Shown here one piece after another: positions 6,120 through 14,669 of a DNA stretch of 44,832 bases (position 1 is its first letter; every line of letters begins with the position of its first letter). The stretch comes from a virus: positions 1 to 44,832 of the IMG/VR virus record IMGVR_UViG_3300043449_001145; one strand, written 5' to 3'. The position numbers were made by a program, and so were the translations under genes. The notes under the pieces are model-generated. The model ran no database searches and had not been told where the DNA came from. It saw nothing but the letters and a program-made list of their open reading frames with translations.

Positions 6120-9100
6120 TTACGGAATGGTTGCTTCGGCTGAAAGCGTTTCTTCCGGCCCCCAAACGTCAACCACGCCGACGCGCCAATAAAATGGCCG
6201 CACGGGGGCCGCAATCGTCGCGTCTGGCGTTTCCCGCGTCGCAATGAGGTTTCCGGGGCCGGGCGTGAATCCGGGCGTTGTGGACCCATAAACGCGGAAT
6301 TCCTTTTCGTCGCCTTCCTCCGGGGCATAAGTCCACGTTGCGGGGTAGTTGTCGCCGGTCGGCGCGCCCACGGCAAGCGATGTTGGCGCGGACACTGGCG
6401 CGGGGTTGGTTAGGCTGATTTCTAGTTGTGGACCGTCGCCGCCGCTGTTGTAGGCTGAAACCTTGAAAACCAGCGTTCGACCCGTGCCACCGTCCGCCGT
6501 ATAATCATCAAAGGAATAATCCGCGCGCACGGCTGAACCGGGTTCGATTTCCCGCAGCATGGAAGCGCCCGCCCAAACTTCAACAAGATAACCGCTTGCC
6601 CCGCTAACTGCCAGCCATTTGGCGGTTGCAGTCAGCCCAACGAATGGGCTTTGCGTTGTCGTTTCCGGCGCAGGCGGAACCGCAATATTGCTTCCCACAA
6701 GGTAATTTTCGCTTGTGGTCCAAATAACGTTTCCGTTCAAGGAGAATGGCGCAACGCGGGCTTTCAGCGTGCCTAAGTTGCTTCCCAATTCAACCGGCGG
6801 CGCGGCGTAATTGCCCGCCGGGTTCCAAGTGTCGCCGTCATCATAGGAAACTTGGAGGACGTAAGACGCAGCGCCCGCGACCGGCTGCCAATCAATATAA
6901 ACGCGTTCAGCTTTTTCGGGAACTGGCGCAACCGTGACCCATCCAACCGCCGGGTTGGTTTTGTTCTTGATGACGGATTTTTCAAGCAACGTTCCCGGCA
7001 ACGTGTCTTCGAACCCGTAAACTTCCGGCGCGTAATTGACGGCGCGAATTTCAACCGTTTGCTCATCTAGCGGTTGAATTCCAACAACCTTTGCAAGCAT
7101 GGCCCAAACATCGGCAACGCCGAACGCAAAAAGCGGCGGAACCCTATCGGTCGAAAAATCCAAATCGGCTTCCGGGTCACTTTCTAAAATAACTTTGTTC
7201 GGGGCGCTGCCGGGCGTTACCGTAATCGGCAACCCGTTCAACGCGCCGTCATCGCCACGGATTGCTAGTTTGTGGACAATCAGGGCCGAAGCGAACGAAA
7301 CTTGTTCCGAAAGCGTCATTTCGCGCGTTTCAGGGTCATAATCAAGAATGATACCCCCTTGGCCCATTCGGATTGTGTCGTGCGTGATTGCGATTAAATC
7401 CATAAACGCCGGAATATGCCCTTCTAAACCTGTTTGAAAAACAATCGTTTTTCGCTGCAACTCGCGGCGTGCTTGAATATACAAGCCTTCTTGATAAGCC
7501 TTTGCCCGGCTTGTGCATCCGGGGAATTTTACGCGGTCAAGGTTCAGCCCATCACGACCCGGCAAAACGCAATTAACTTCTTTCGTTTTCCAAGTGTCGG
7601 CGTCCGTGTATTCAATCGTTACCCCGTCGAATGGCTGGAAATCGAACATTTGAAGATTCTTTTTCAAAGAACCTTTAATGATGTTATGTTGATTAAATAC
7701 CCCTGCGGGCAAGCTTTGGGGAACATCGCGAACCGCCGAAATAAGCGAACCCTGCGGAATGGGCAAAGCGCGCCCAACGCGAAGCGCCATTTTCGCAGCC
7801 TCCCAAACGGACAGCGGGGAATCAAAGACCCAATCAAACCAGTCTTCTCGCGTGTCGTAGGTTTGCGCCAACGCGTAAAACGTAGGCAAATCAAGAAACT
7901 CATCCGTTAGCTTTGCGCCGTAGGTGGATCGAAAAATATCGCAAGCCGCCCAAACAGGATTCCGGGTTGCCACAAGCGGACCCCATCCGCCGCCCGGCGT
8001 CCAAGTTGACAACTTGCGCGTGCAAATGACGTTGAAGCTTTTTGAACTGCTATCGTTAAGGGAATTTGTCGCAAGGGCTTTCATTGCGATCATTGTAACG
8101 TTCCCGAACGTTCCAAGATTCTTTGAATAACCTTTGACCGTTTCCCAATAAACTTGCGATGCGATCTTGGTAGAAGCGGGCCGGTCGGTAATGCGCTGGC
8201 CCCGGACCTGATAGCGCCCCGCCGGAACGTCAATAGAATAGGTAATTCGTTGCGGCGTATTGTCCTGCCGGGTGATCGTTGGATTCGCGAGCGTTTCCCA
8301 ATCTGCGCCATCCACCGGCAAACCATCCGCGCCAATTTCGCGATATTCGAATTTGAGTGTAACGGAATAACTTCGCAAATTGCCTTTCTTCGAAAGACTG
8401 TAAAGCCCTTGAGGCAATGAAACATCAACCGCCAAGCGATGAATGGGGTTTTCAAATTCATTAACAACGAACGGACCCGAAACCGCGAACCCGTCTTGAT
8501 TCGGTCCCAATAGTTCGATGTTGGAAACTTCCGCCGCCGTGTAAACGGCGCTTTCAATCAAAGAAACCGTTGAACCGGGCGGGACAATCTCCAATTCAAC
8601 TTCGGTAAAATCGCTTGTTGGCGTGTCGTCAAGTTGCGTCGCTTCAATATCAAATTCGCCTTGCCCAAGGCAAAAAAGGGAATATTGAAATTGTTGATTT
8701 CCAATATATTCCGAATAAGGGCGGCAAGCGTAAGTTGGCCAATGACGAACGCGGCCAAATGGAACTTCGATAGGTTCCCCCGGACGGAATCGGTTGGTTT
8801 GGCCGCGCAGGGTATAAACAGAATCGCCGGGCGTCGTGTCGCCGGGAATCTTCGGGTCCGGCATTAGCAGATAAGCGGCAATGCCCACAAGGACGCCCAC
8901 GACAAGCGCAACGATCAAGATTGCTACCCCTTGCGGAACGTGAACAAAGGCGGCAACGTCGCCCGCAGCAAAGCGCACGGTTTCCCATTCCGCGCGCATT
9001 AAAATGCGTCCGTTAAACTGTAAAACTGTCGGGCGGTCAAATTCCACGAAGTCCGGCCCGAAGTGTTCTTGCAGCCACTCGCGCGGCGTCGTCCCAATTT

Positions 9101-9167
9101 CTGCCGGAAAGCGTTGAATATCTTTGAGCGGTTCAAAAGGGTTTAGAATAAAAACAACTTGGGACAT
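6120..9167 (-). CDS. Tail tip / host-attachment protein (lambda J-like)
   Basis: The protein has 1015 residues, and its position at the end of the tail operon after DUF1833 and NlpC/P60 proteins is typical of J-like central tail proteins. A hydrophobic segment at about 80-102, as found in J-like proteins of this group, follows a short N-terminal domain. The middle shows tip-attachment features. From about residue 770 on there are repeated segments of fibronectin-III type (for example DWQPVAGAASYVLQVSYDDG and the later KWLAVSGASGYLVEVW). It should form the tail tip and contact the receptor. It ends the leftward block, just before the large hairpin. Its ATG overlaps the preceding stop by one base (TAATG). 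Confidence 0.9.
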   Translation of the reverse strand: MSQVVFILNPFEPLKDIQRFPAEIGTTPREWLQEHFGPDFVEFDRPTVLQFNGRILMRAEWETVRFAAGDVAAFVHVPQGVAILIVALVVGVLVGIAAYLLMPDPKIPGDTTPGDSVYTLRGQTNRFRPGEPIEVPFGRVRHWPTYACRPYSEYIGNQQFQYSLFCLGQGEFDIEATQLDDTPTSDFTEVELEIVPPGSTVSLIESAVYTAAEVSNIELLGPNQDGFAVSGPFVVNEFENPIHRLAVDVSLPQGLYSLSKKGNLRSYSVTLKFEYREIGADGLPVDGADWETLANPTITRQDNTPQRITYSIDVPAGRYQVRGQRITDRPASTKIASQVYWETVKGYSKNLGTFGNVTMIAMKALATNSLNDSSSKSFNVICTRKLSTWTPGGGWGPLVATRNPVWAACDIFRSTYGAKLTDEFLDLPTFYALAQTYDTREDWFDWVFDSPLSVWEAAKMALRVGRALPIPQGSLISAVRDVPQSLPAGVFNQHNIIKGSLKKNLQMFDFQPFDGVTIEYTDADTWKTKEVNCVLPGRDGLNLDRVKFPGCTSRAKAYQEGLYIQARRELQRKTIVFQTGLEGHIPAFMDLIAITHDTIRMGQGGIILDYDPETREMTLSEQVSFASALIVHKLAIRGDDGALNGLPITVTPGSAPNKVILESDPEADLDFSTDRVPPLFAFGVADVWAMLAKVVGIQPLDEQTVEIRAVNYAPEVYGFEDTLPGTLLEKSVIKNKTNPAVGWVTVAPVPEKAERVYIDWQPVAGAASYVLQVSYDDGDTWNPAGNYAAPPVELGSNLGTLKARVAPFSLNGNVIWTTSENYLVGSNIAVPPAPETTTQSPFVGLTATAKWLAVSGASGYLVEVWAGASMLREIEPGSAVRADYSFDDYTADGGTGRTLVFKVSAYNSGGDGPQLEISLTNPAPVSAPTSLAVGAPTGDNYPATWTYAPEEGDEKEFRVYGSTTPGFTPGPGNLIATRETPDATIAAPVRPFYWRVGVVDVWGPEETLSAEATIP

Positions 9168-9577
9168 TATCGCAAACGGTAAAAGGTGAAGTTTTGAATC
9201 CCCGACGCCCTAACGGATGGGATTGATTGGAACAAAACGCCGGAACCTTGGCGAGCGTGGAAAATGCCGCCGCCGTCCGTGTCCAACCAAAGCCCGACGT
9301 GCTCAACCCTACGCCCGCGCGACATACCAACCGCGACAAAGTGACACGGTTCCGAAATTGGTTGCCAATGGGCTGCAATTTCGCTTTGGGCGTTCTTGAG
9401 CATTCCGGCAAGCCCGCTTTGTTCAACGCCCGCATAGGGGCAAAGCTCAACGCCGCGCCGGGCCAAATAGACGAACCGCAGCAAGCCCCAGCAATCGAAC
9501 GCATCCGGGCCACAAGCGCCCGAAACCCAAGGCTTGCCCATCAAGCGCACGCAAAAGGCTATATCCTCACTTTTCAA
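9167..9577 (-). CDS. NlpC/P60-type tail tip peptidase
   Basis: The protein has 136 residues. Cys29 in GPDAFDCWGL is the expected nucleophile, and His93 in VEHVGLWLD plus His107 supply the rest of the NlpC/P60 active site. Such proteins sit at the tail tip and cut cell-wall peptides during DNA entry. It lies between DUF1833 and J-like genes, the usual order. The ATG overlaps the previous stop by four bases (ATGA), so translation is coupled. It is distinct from the lysis enzyme at 10464-11105. Confidence 0.88.
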   Translation of the reverse strand: MKSEDIAFCVRLMGKPWVSGACGPDAFDCWGLLRFVYLARRGVELCPYAGVEQSGLAGMLKNAQSEIAAHWQPISEPCHFVAVGMSRGRRVEHVGLWLDTDGGGIFHARQGSGVLFQSIPSVRASGIQNFTFYRLR

Positions 9578-10074
9578 AGCGGCGGAAAGCGCGGGCTTGA
9601 ATAAAGTTCCGTAGGAAATTTAAGGTTCAGGAAATCGACCGGCGCGGCCCGCCCGCTAACTTGCGCTTCGGAAACCGAAACGTCTTTTAAAAATAGACGC
9701 AACGGCGGGTCCATTAGCGGCGTTTCCAAATCCGTTGACAAATACGGGCGATAATAGATTTCAACCGGCGCGGGGAACTGCATGGCAGCCTCGCAAAAAT
9801 CCGAAACTCGGTTGTTCGCGTTGTCCATTGTCAAAGTCAATTCTTGCAAGCCGCCGTCATCGGTCGCCGGAAGATTGAAGCTAAACGCGCAAGCCCGGAA
9901 TTCGATAAACTCGCCTTCCGGGTCGGTTTTAATCATCTTATGGAAATACCCTTGGACAAGGTAAAGCGGTTCGCTCATTGATTCATGCCGCAATTCCAGC
10001 GTATGAACATGGGACACTTGCGCGGGCGCTAAAGCGTAAGCTTCGACAAGCGCCGGGTGAAGATTGGGATTCAT
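9574..10074 (-). CDS. DUF1833-family tail protein
   Basis: The protein has 166 residues. The opening NPNLHPALVEAYALAP followed by HTLELRHESM and the hydrophobic LYLVQGYF segment match the DUF1833 family of minor tail proteins, which are encoded before NlpC and J-like genes. It is thought to be part of the distal tail. It overlaps the NlpC/P60 gene by four bases. No unusual feature is seen. Confidence 0.85.
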   Translation of the reverse strand: MNPNLHPALVEAYALAPAQVSHVHTLELRHESMSEPLYLVQGYFHKMIKTDPEGEFIEFRACAFSFNLPATDDGGLQELTLTMDNANNRVSDFCEAAMQFPAPVEIYYRPYLSTDLETPLMDPPLRLFLKDVSVSEAQVSGRAAPVDFLNLKFPTELYSSPRFPPL

Positions 10075-10080
10075 TCGGGG

Positions 10081-10467
10081 CTAATGATGCGCCTTTGGGC
10101 AATTGACCCGGCGGGCGATGTTACGAATTTCTTCCGCAAGTTCCCGCTGAACCCGGTTGCCTTCGGCAATGATTTGTTCAAGGCGGGTTGAGTGCTCGCG
10201 GTTTTGTGTCAAAAGCTCGCTTGTCAATTCGTTGTTACGTTGGGCCAACGCGTTCCGCTCAAGCTGCGCGGCGGCTTCGCGTTCGTCGCGCGCTTCTTGC
10301 AACTTTTCTTCCCGCTTGGCAGTCCAACGCGCTAGAATAATAAACAAAGCCATTCCAACTAAACCGATCCCCCATTTTTCCGCGATGCGTTCCCAAAAAG
10401 GCGCATCTTCAACGGTCATTGCCACAATGGAAGAAATCGGAATCACGGCTTGGAAAAGGTCTTTCAT
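10081..10467 (-). CDS. Membrane-anchored coiled-coil protein (i-spanin-like)
   Basis: The protein has 128 residues. One transmembrane segment lies at about 33-48, followed by a long charged coiled coil (about 50-120) rich in Glu, Arg and Gln. This is the build of an inner-membrane spanin (Rz-like), which spans the periplasm and disrupts the outer membrane at lysis. It overlaps the endolysin gene by four bases, which supports a lysis role. No small separate Rz1-type lipoprotein gene is evident; the lipobox-like segment in the protein at 11143-11577 might serve. A structural role in the virion is an alternative. Confidence 0.6.
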   Translation of the reverse strand: MKDLFQAVIPISSIVAMTVEDAPFWERIAEKWGIGLVGMALFIILARWTAKREEKLQEARDEREAAAQLERNALAQRNNELTSELLTQNREHSTRLEQIIAEGNRVQRELAEEIRNIARRVNCPKAHH

Positions 10468-11105
10468 GCGACGGCGCGAATGAATTTTCTAACGGAGGAA
10501 ATGGGACGGGTTCGGCGATAAACTCCGTCGCCTTCGCGGCTGCCGCTGCCGTCCGTATTGCCTTCGATGGTTTCGATAACGTCACCCGTGACCCCAACCA
10601 CAAGGCCAACGTGCGAAGCGCGGGCAAGGGTGAAAACGTCGCCCGGCTGCGGGTTGGACACGAAGGAAACCCCTTTGCCGTGGTTTGCCTTGGCCCATGT
10701 CTCAAAGTCATAGGCAACCGGCGATGTTGGCAAGGTGAAGCGCACGCTTCCTGCGCCAATCGCTCGCGCAGCAACAAAGAACAACCAGCAGATAAACGCC
10801 GCGCAATAAGGTTCGCTGTTGGCGTATCCGCCCGGGTAGCTTGTTGCCTTCCAATATTTCGCAATTCCCGGCCCTAGATTCTTGCTTGTTTCTCTAATGC
10901 CGACTTCCTGCCCGGCAGCTTCAACAAGAACTTTTCCAAACTTGTTTGACCCGCTGCAATCCGCTTCAAACGCCGCAATTGCCGCAAGGGTCTTCGGCCC
11001 CAAATCCCCGTCAATTAACCCGTATTTTGCGGGAGGCGGGCCGAAGTCAAAGCCGAGTGCCTTTAACCCTGTTTGAATAAGAAAAGCTTTGGCGTCCCAA
11101 CCCAT
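10464..11105 (-). CDS. Endolysin: peptidoglycan-binding domain plus CHAP/NlpC-like catalytic domain
   Basis: I chose the ATG at 11105 (213 residues) over a TTG at 11141. Residues about 7-50 look like a PG_binding_1 domain (IDGDLGPKTLAAIAAF). The catalytic part has Cys101 in PYCAAFICW, His165 in ASHVGLVVG and the polar EGNTD near 181-185, which fits CHAP/NlpC-type amidases or endopeptidases. It has no signal peptide, so it should need a holin. It is flanked by a membrane protein (11143-11577) and a coiled-coil membrane protein (10081-10467), forming a lysis cassette embedded within the tail genes. Confidence 0.88.
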   Translation of the reverse strand: MGWDAKAFLIQTGLKALGFDFGPPPAKYGLIDGDLGPKTLAAIAAFEADCSGSNKFGKVLVEAAGQEVGIRETSKNLGPGIAKYWKATSYPGGYANSEPYCAAFICWLFFVAARAIGAGSVRFTLPTSPVAYDFETWAKANHGKGVSFVSNPQPGDVFTLARASHVGLVVGVTGDVIETIEGNTDGSGSREGDGVYRRTRPISSVRKFIRAVA

Positions 11106-11142
11106 GCCGCAAAGGTTGGGAAACCTTGCCTTTCCGGTCAAG

Positions 11143-11577
11143 CTATTTGGCGGGGATAACGTAAGTTGAACTTACGCGCAAACCGTTTGGGCTTTGATAG
11201 CTGCCGGAAATTCCCCGTTCGTCGCCTTGGATGGAAACGACGCCCCCGCAGGAAACCAGCGAAAAGCTTAACGCCGACAACGCCGCAAAAATCATTATTA
11301 ACGGCAATGTTTTTCCTGCGTCTTTATAACTGCCATCAAGCGCGCCATTATCCAGCAAATCCCCGAAGATGTTAATTGCCGGTTTCATTGCCAACAGGAA
11401 AACCGCCACGGTTCCAATTTTGGCAGCGATGGCGTCCGGCAGCATTTGCAAGACGGCGACGGTTTCCGGCGAAGGGTAGGCCAACGCGGCGGCGAAAATC
11501 CCGAAAAGTTGAATGATATTCAACAGGATTGACACAAAGGGCGAACGCCCTTTTAGCGGTTTGGTTTCTTGATTCAT
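11143..11577 (-). CDS. Holin-like membrane protein with internal lipobox-like segment
   Basis: The protein has 144 residues. Hydrophobic segments lie at about 14-33, 48-68 and 90-110. The third ends in SFSLVSCGG, which reads like a lipoprotein cleavage box (LVSC) although it is internal. A soluble Ser/Gly-rich tail follows. It is the gene before the endolysin, so a holin role is likely. A holin fused to an outer-membrane-spanin-like end is possible but speculative. The leader is A/C-rich (ACAAACAAACC) and contains AAGGA 8 nt before the ATG, one of the better Shine-Dalgarno candidates in the window. Confidence 0.65.
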   Translation of the reverse strand: MNQETKPLKGRSPFVSILLNIIQLFGIFAAALAYPSPETVAVLQMLPDAIAAKIGTVAVFLLAMKPAINIFGDLLDNGALDGSYKDAGKTLPLIMIFAALSALSFSLVSCGGVVSIQGDERGISGSYQSPNGLRVSSTYVIPAK

Positions 11578-11606
11578 TGTTTTTTCCTTGGTTCGTGGTT
11601 TGTTTG

Positions 11607-13178
11607 TTATGGCAAATCCCGCAAAATTTGGCGGGTCACTGTGAACCGCAAACGTTGCGAGGTTGATTTATCAAACGGCGTGTTAAACGTGATTTGAACA
11701 AAGGAAGTTCCGGTTGTAGTTCCCGCCGAAAGAATTTGTTTAATCCGCGTCGCTGCGGTTCCGGTTCCCGAATTGCGCGTTAGCTGCGTCGTTTGTTTCC
11801 AGTCGGTCGAAGTTGAAGCGTTCGTTGTGGAAACCGAATCAAACGTAAACATGGAACCCGTCACGGCAGGGAATCCGAAAGTTGTATCATCAACAACCGC
11901 TTTTGCGTTGGCTTCGTTATAAGCGTATGTTGCCGTATTCGACAGCGCCAAAAGATAAGTTGCCGTTGAACTACGACGAACAAATTTAACCGTTATTCCG
12001 GGATCGCCCCCAATTTGCGCCGGTTCCACTGCTGGCCCGGTAATGGCGCTTGTAATGCGCGCAACTGAACTTGAAACCATTGAAGCAATGGTTGCCAATC
12101 CAAGCGAATTGAAATAAGTTCCCGGCGTCGCAAGCCGAACGTATCCGCTTGCGCCCATTGCGCCGGGGTTGGCTGCATTGGTAATTGTGAAGCTTGTTGA
12201 CGTTGGAACGGTCGCAACCGTGAACGTTCCGTTATAGGCGGAAACCGACGCGCCAGAAATAACAACTGAATTTCCGACGCTCAAGCCGTGCGCGGATGAA
12301 GTGTTAATTGTAAAGGTTGTGACTGTTGAACTTGCCGACGAAATCGCAAATTGCTTCGGAATGACGCTGCGAAGGTCCAACTTGTCCCCGGCCAAAAAGT
12401 GAGTTGCCGCCGAAAAGGTAACGTCAACCGCCGTTCCGCTCCCCGAAATGGTAAGCATGGAATGCTTTTGCGGAATCCCGGTTGATTCGCTGCCCAATTC
12501 GTAAATTTGCGACCGGCCCGAAATGGTTTGCGTGACCGTGTAAGAAAACTGAATTTGATCGTCAATTTCAATGGAAACCGGGCTTGGGAGTTTAACGCGG
12601 CAAAGGGAACTAAGAATGCTTCCCAAGCTATAAGCCGACGTTGCCGACGCGAAGTTGACTTGGAACGTGGTTGTTCGCGTGCTTGCGGTATCGTTGTAAA
12701 CGTCCGAAGTCGTCGTTATTGTCGAAGTCGATTGAACCGCGCCAGACGTTGAAGAAACGCCAAACCCGTTAACAATGAAGCGCCGCAACGTTCCGCCGGT
12801 AATCGTGCGCGAAGGACCGGAAACGGTGATTTGCGTATCGGAAACGCGGGTTAGAACGTGGCAACGCTCGCCAGTTGAAAATTTCAGTTCGTTCCCGATT
12901 TGCGACGGCGAGCTTGGGAAAGTCCCGGTTCCGGTTGCGCGGGTAATCGTGTTTCCCGTTTGGTCCCAAGTTCCGTCTAAATCTTCGTAACTTTCGGCGT
13001 TAGATGTTTGGGTGTAAAAAAGCGAAATCGTCAAATCAAGCCCCGCATCCGTGCGGATACCTGAATTCAAAATGATATTTGGAAAGCTTCCCAAATCATG
13101 CTTAACCTTACCATCTTTACCGATGACGCGCAGCCAATTAATCTTGCCGCCAACCTTTTGCGTTAGTTCAATATTCAT
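11607..13178 (-). CDS. Tail/baseplate-associated structural protein, 523 aa
   Basis: The composition is strongly Ser/Thr/Ala/Gly with few charged residues and many short beta-type segments, as in phage surface or fibre proteins. A segment around FTINTSSAHGLSVGNSVVISG resembles a small beta module seen in tail proteins (inference). It lies between the distal tail protein and the lysis genes. The ATG follows a TTAAAACATG context. I do not recognise a specific family; a decoration or distal tail role is most likely from position. Confidence 0.7.
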   Translation of the reverse strand: MNIELTQKVGGKINWLRVIGKDGKVKHDLGSFPNIILNSGIRTDAGLDLTISLFYTQTSNAESYEDLDGTWDQTGNTITRATGTGTFPSSPSQIGNELKFSTGERCHVLTRVSDTQITVSGPSRTITGGTLRRFIVNGFGVSSTSGAVQSTSTITTTSDVYNDTASTRTTTFQVNFASATSAYSLGSILSSLCRVKLPSPVSIEIDDQIQFSYTVTQTISGRSQIYELGSESTGIPQKHSMLTISGSGTAVDVTFSAATHFLAGDKLDLRSVIPKQFAISSASSTVTTFTINTSSAHGLSVGNSVVISGASVSAYNGTFTVATVPTSTSFTITNAANPGAMGASGYVRLATPGTYFNSLGLATIASMVSSSVARITSAITGPAVEPAQIGGDPGITVKFVRRSSTATYLLALSNTATYAYNEANAKAVVDDTTFGFPAVTGSMFTFDSVSTTNASTSTDWKQTTQLTRNSGTGTAATRIKQILSAGTTTGTSFVQITFNTPFDKSTSQRLRFTVTRQILRDLP

Positions 13179-13181
13179 GTT

Positions 13182-14669
13182 TTAACTTAGATCAAAAATT
13201 GGCGCGGCAAAAATTCCGGTTGGCGTGTCTGCTGTCAGTGAACCTAAATCTTCCAGAACCGCAAGCATATCTAAAGACGGTTTGGCAAATTCTCCCGTTG
13301 GACTATCGCCCGGCAGCGTCCCAACATCCAGCAAAGGCGCGCCCATATAAAACGCGGGCGCAGCAAATGCGCCGCTTGGCGAATCGCTGGCGGATACTGT
13401 GGCAAGGGTATCGTGCAAATCCAGAACGGGCGTTTCAAAGGAACCTGCGGGACTATCGCCCGGCAATGAACCTAAGTCGTAAAGGTAAGGCTGCCGCGTT
13501 ATCAGGACGTTTCCGGGACCAATGACCAAAAGCCCAAACTCCGGGTTTAAGTTGTAAATATGAAGCTTGATTGTTTCTCCCGCGTCGGGGTTGACCACAA
13601 AGAACTTGCCCGCCGCGTCCCGCATTTTCCGCGTGGCGTTGACTTCAACCGTTGGCCCATAATACAGGGGGAACGGTTGCGCTTCGGATGGGGTGAGCGC
13701 CTGCGGCGTGATTCGTTCAAGTTGGCCCGAAACTTGGAAAGTATCGTGAAAAATATAACTTTCCGAAAACTTCGCCTTTGCGAACCTAACAAGAACGGGC
13801 GCAAACAAGCCATCAACGGGCAAATCAATCCAAAATGCCAGCGTCCCATTTTCTAAAGTTGTATAAAAGAAATCTTGGAACGTCTTTAGTTGGGCCAACG
13901 TCATTTGCCAGTTTGCCGAATGCGTCCGGCTTGCCGTTTCCCCCTTGGCATATTGGCGCGGGTGGCCGCCGTCCATATCCAACCGCGCAACATCCTGTCG
14001 GGCTGAAAGCTGGAAGGTTCGGTTGACGCCCGGCAGGCTTTCGGGCCATTCCTGCGGCGTGTATGGTGGCAGCGGGTCAACGTCTTCCGACGTTATTAAA
14101 ACATCGCCCGCGCCTTGATTGACAATTCCGAAATAAATATAACTTTCGGGCGAATTGGGGGGATAAACTCGCAAAGTTGTTTGAGATTCTGCATCCGGTC
14201 GCGCAACTAACAACGCGTTGCGATGGGCCAAGCTCAAATTTTGCGATTCTGCCGGGTCAATGGTCAATCGGACCCATTGGGGAACCGCTGGCGTCCTATT
14301 GATTGCCGCACCTGTTAAAACAAGTTTTTCAATCTTTGCGTTAACGTTCCAATGCAAGACGCCGCTATGCGTTGCGGAATAATCACCATCAACAAAACGG
14401 ACCGGCTGCGCCGAATACCCTGAACCATCCGGCAAGTTCAGGTTAAACGTTAGGACGCCCCCGGCCAAGGTTTCCACAAAGAATGCTTCAAACGCGGCAA
14501 GTTCGCTTTCAGTGAGCAACCACGCAACCGAATAGGTTTCAAGCGCAGTTGCGAACCGTCCCGTTTGTTCAATCAAGCCGCCTTCAATTTGGGTTCGCGC
14601 AACTGGCGAATCAGACGCGCCGGAAAGCGTAACCGTTGGCGGCGGAATGGTGGCGGGGAAATCAATCAT
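13182..14669 (-). CDS. Distal tail protein with two related domains and C-terminal repeats
   Basis: The protein has 495 residues. Two segments resemble each other: about 25-100 (RFATALETYSVAWLLTESEL, then FEAFFVETLAGG) and about 235-300 (SRTHSANWQMTLAQL, then FQDFFYTTLENG), so the protein is internally duplicated. The last ~100 residues hold four tandem copies of a short motif of the form GDSPxGxFxxPxLDL. It follows the tape measure gene with a four-base overlap, where distal tail or baseplate hub proteins lie. It is likely a tail tip component; the repeat tail may mediate assembly or display. Confidence 0.75.
   Translation of the reverse strand: MIDFPATIPPPTVTLSGASDSPVARTQIEGGLIEQTGRFATALETYSVAWLLTESELAAFEAFFVETLAGGVLTFNLNLPDGSGYSAQPVRFVDGDYSATHSGVLHWNVNAKIEKLVLTGAAINRTPAVPQWVRLTIDPAESQNLSLAHRNALLVARPDAESQTTLRVYPPNSPESYIYFGIVNQGAGDVLITSEDVDPLPPYTPQEWPESLPGVNRTFQLSARQDVARLDMDGGHPRQYAKGETASRTHSANWQMTLAQLKTFQDFFYTTLENGTLAFWIDLPVDGLFAPVLVRFAKAKFSESYIFHDTFQVSGQLERITPQALTPSEAQPFPLYYGPTVEVNATRKMRDAAGKFFVVNPDAGETIKLHIYNLNPEFGLLVIGPGNVLITRQPYLYDLGSLPGDSPAGSFETPVLDLHDTLATVSASDSPSGAFAAPAFYMGAPLLDVGTLPGDSPTGEFAKPSLDMLAVLEDLGSLTADTPTGIFAAPIFDLS

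Noticed and set aside
10464-11141. Longer endolysin starting with TTG at 11141
   Set aside because: The extra 12 residues add no domain or signal peptide, and an ATG at 11105 directly precedes the peptidoglycan-binding domain.
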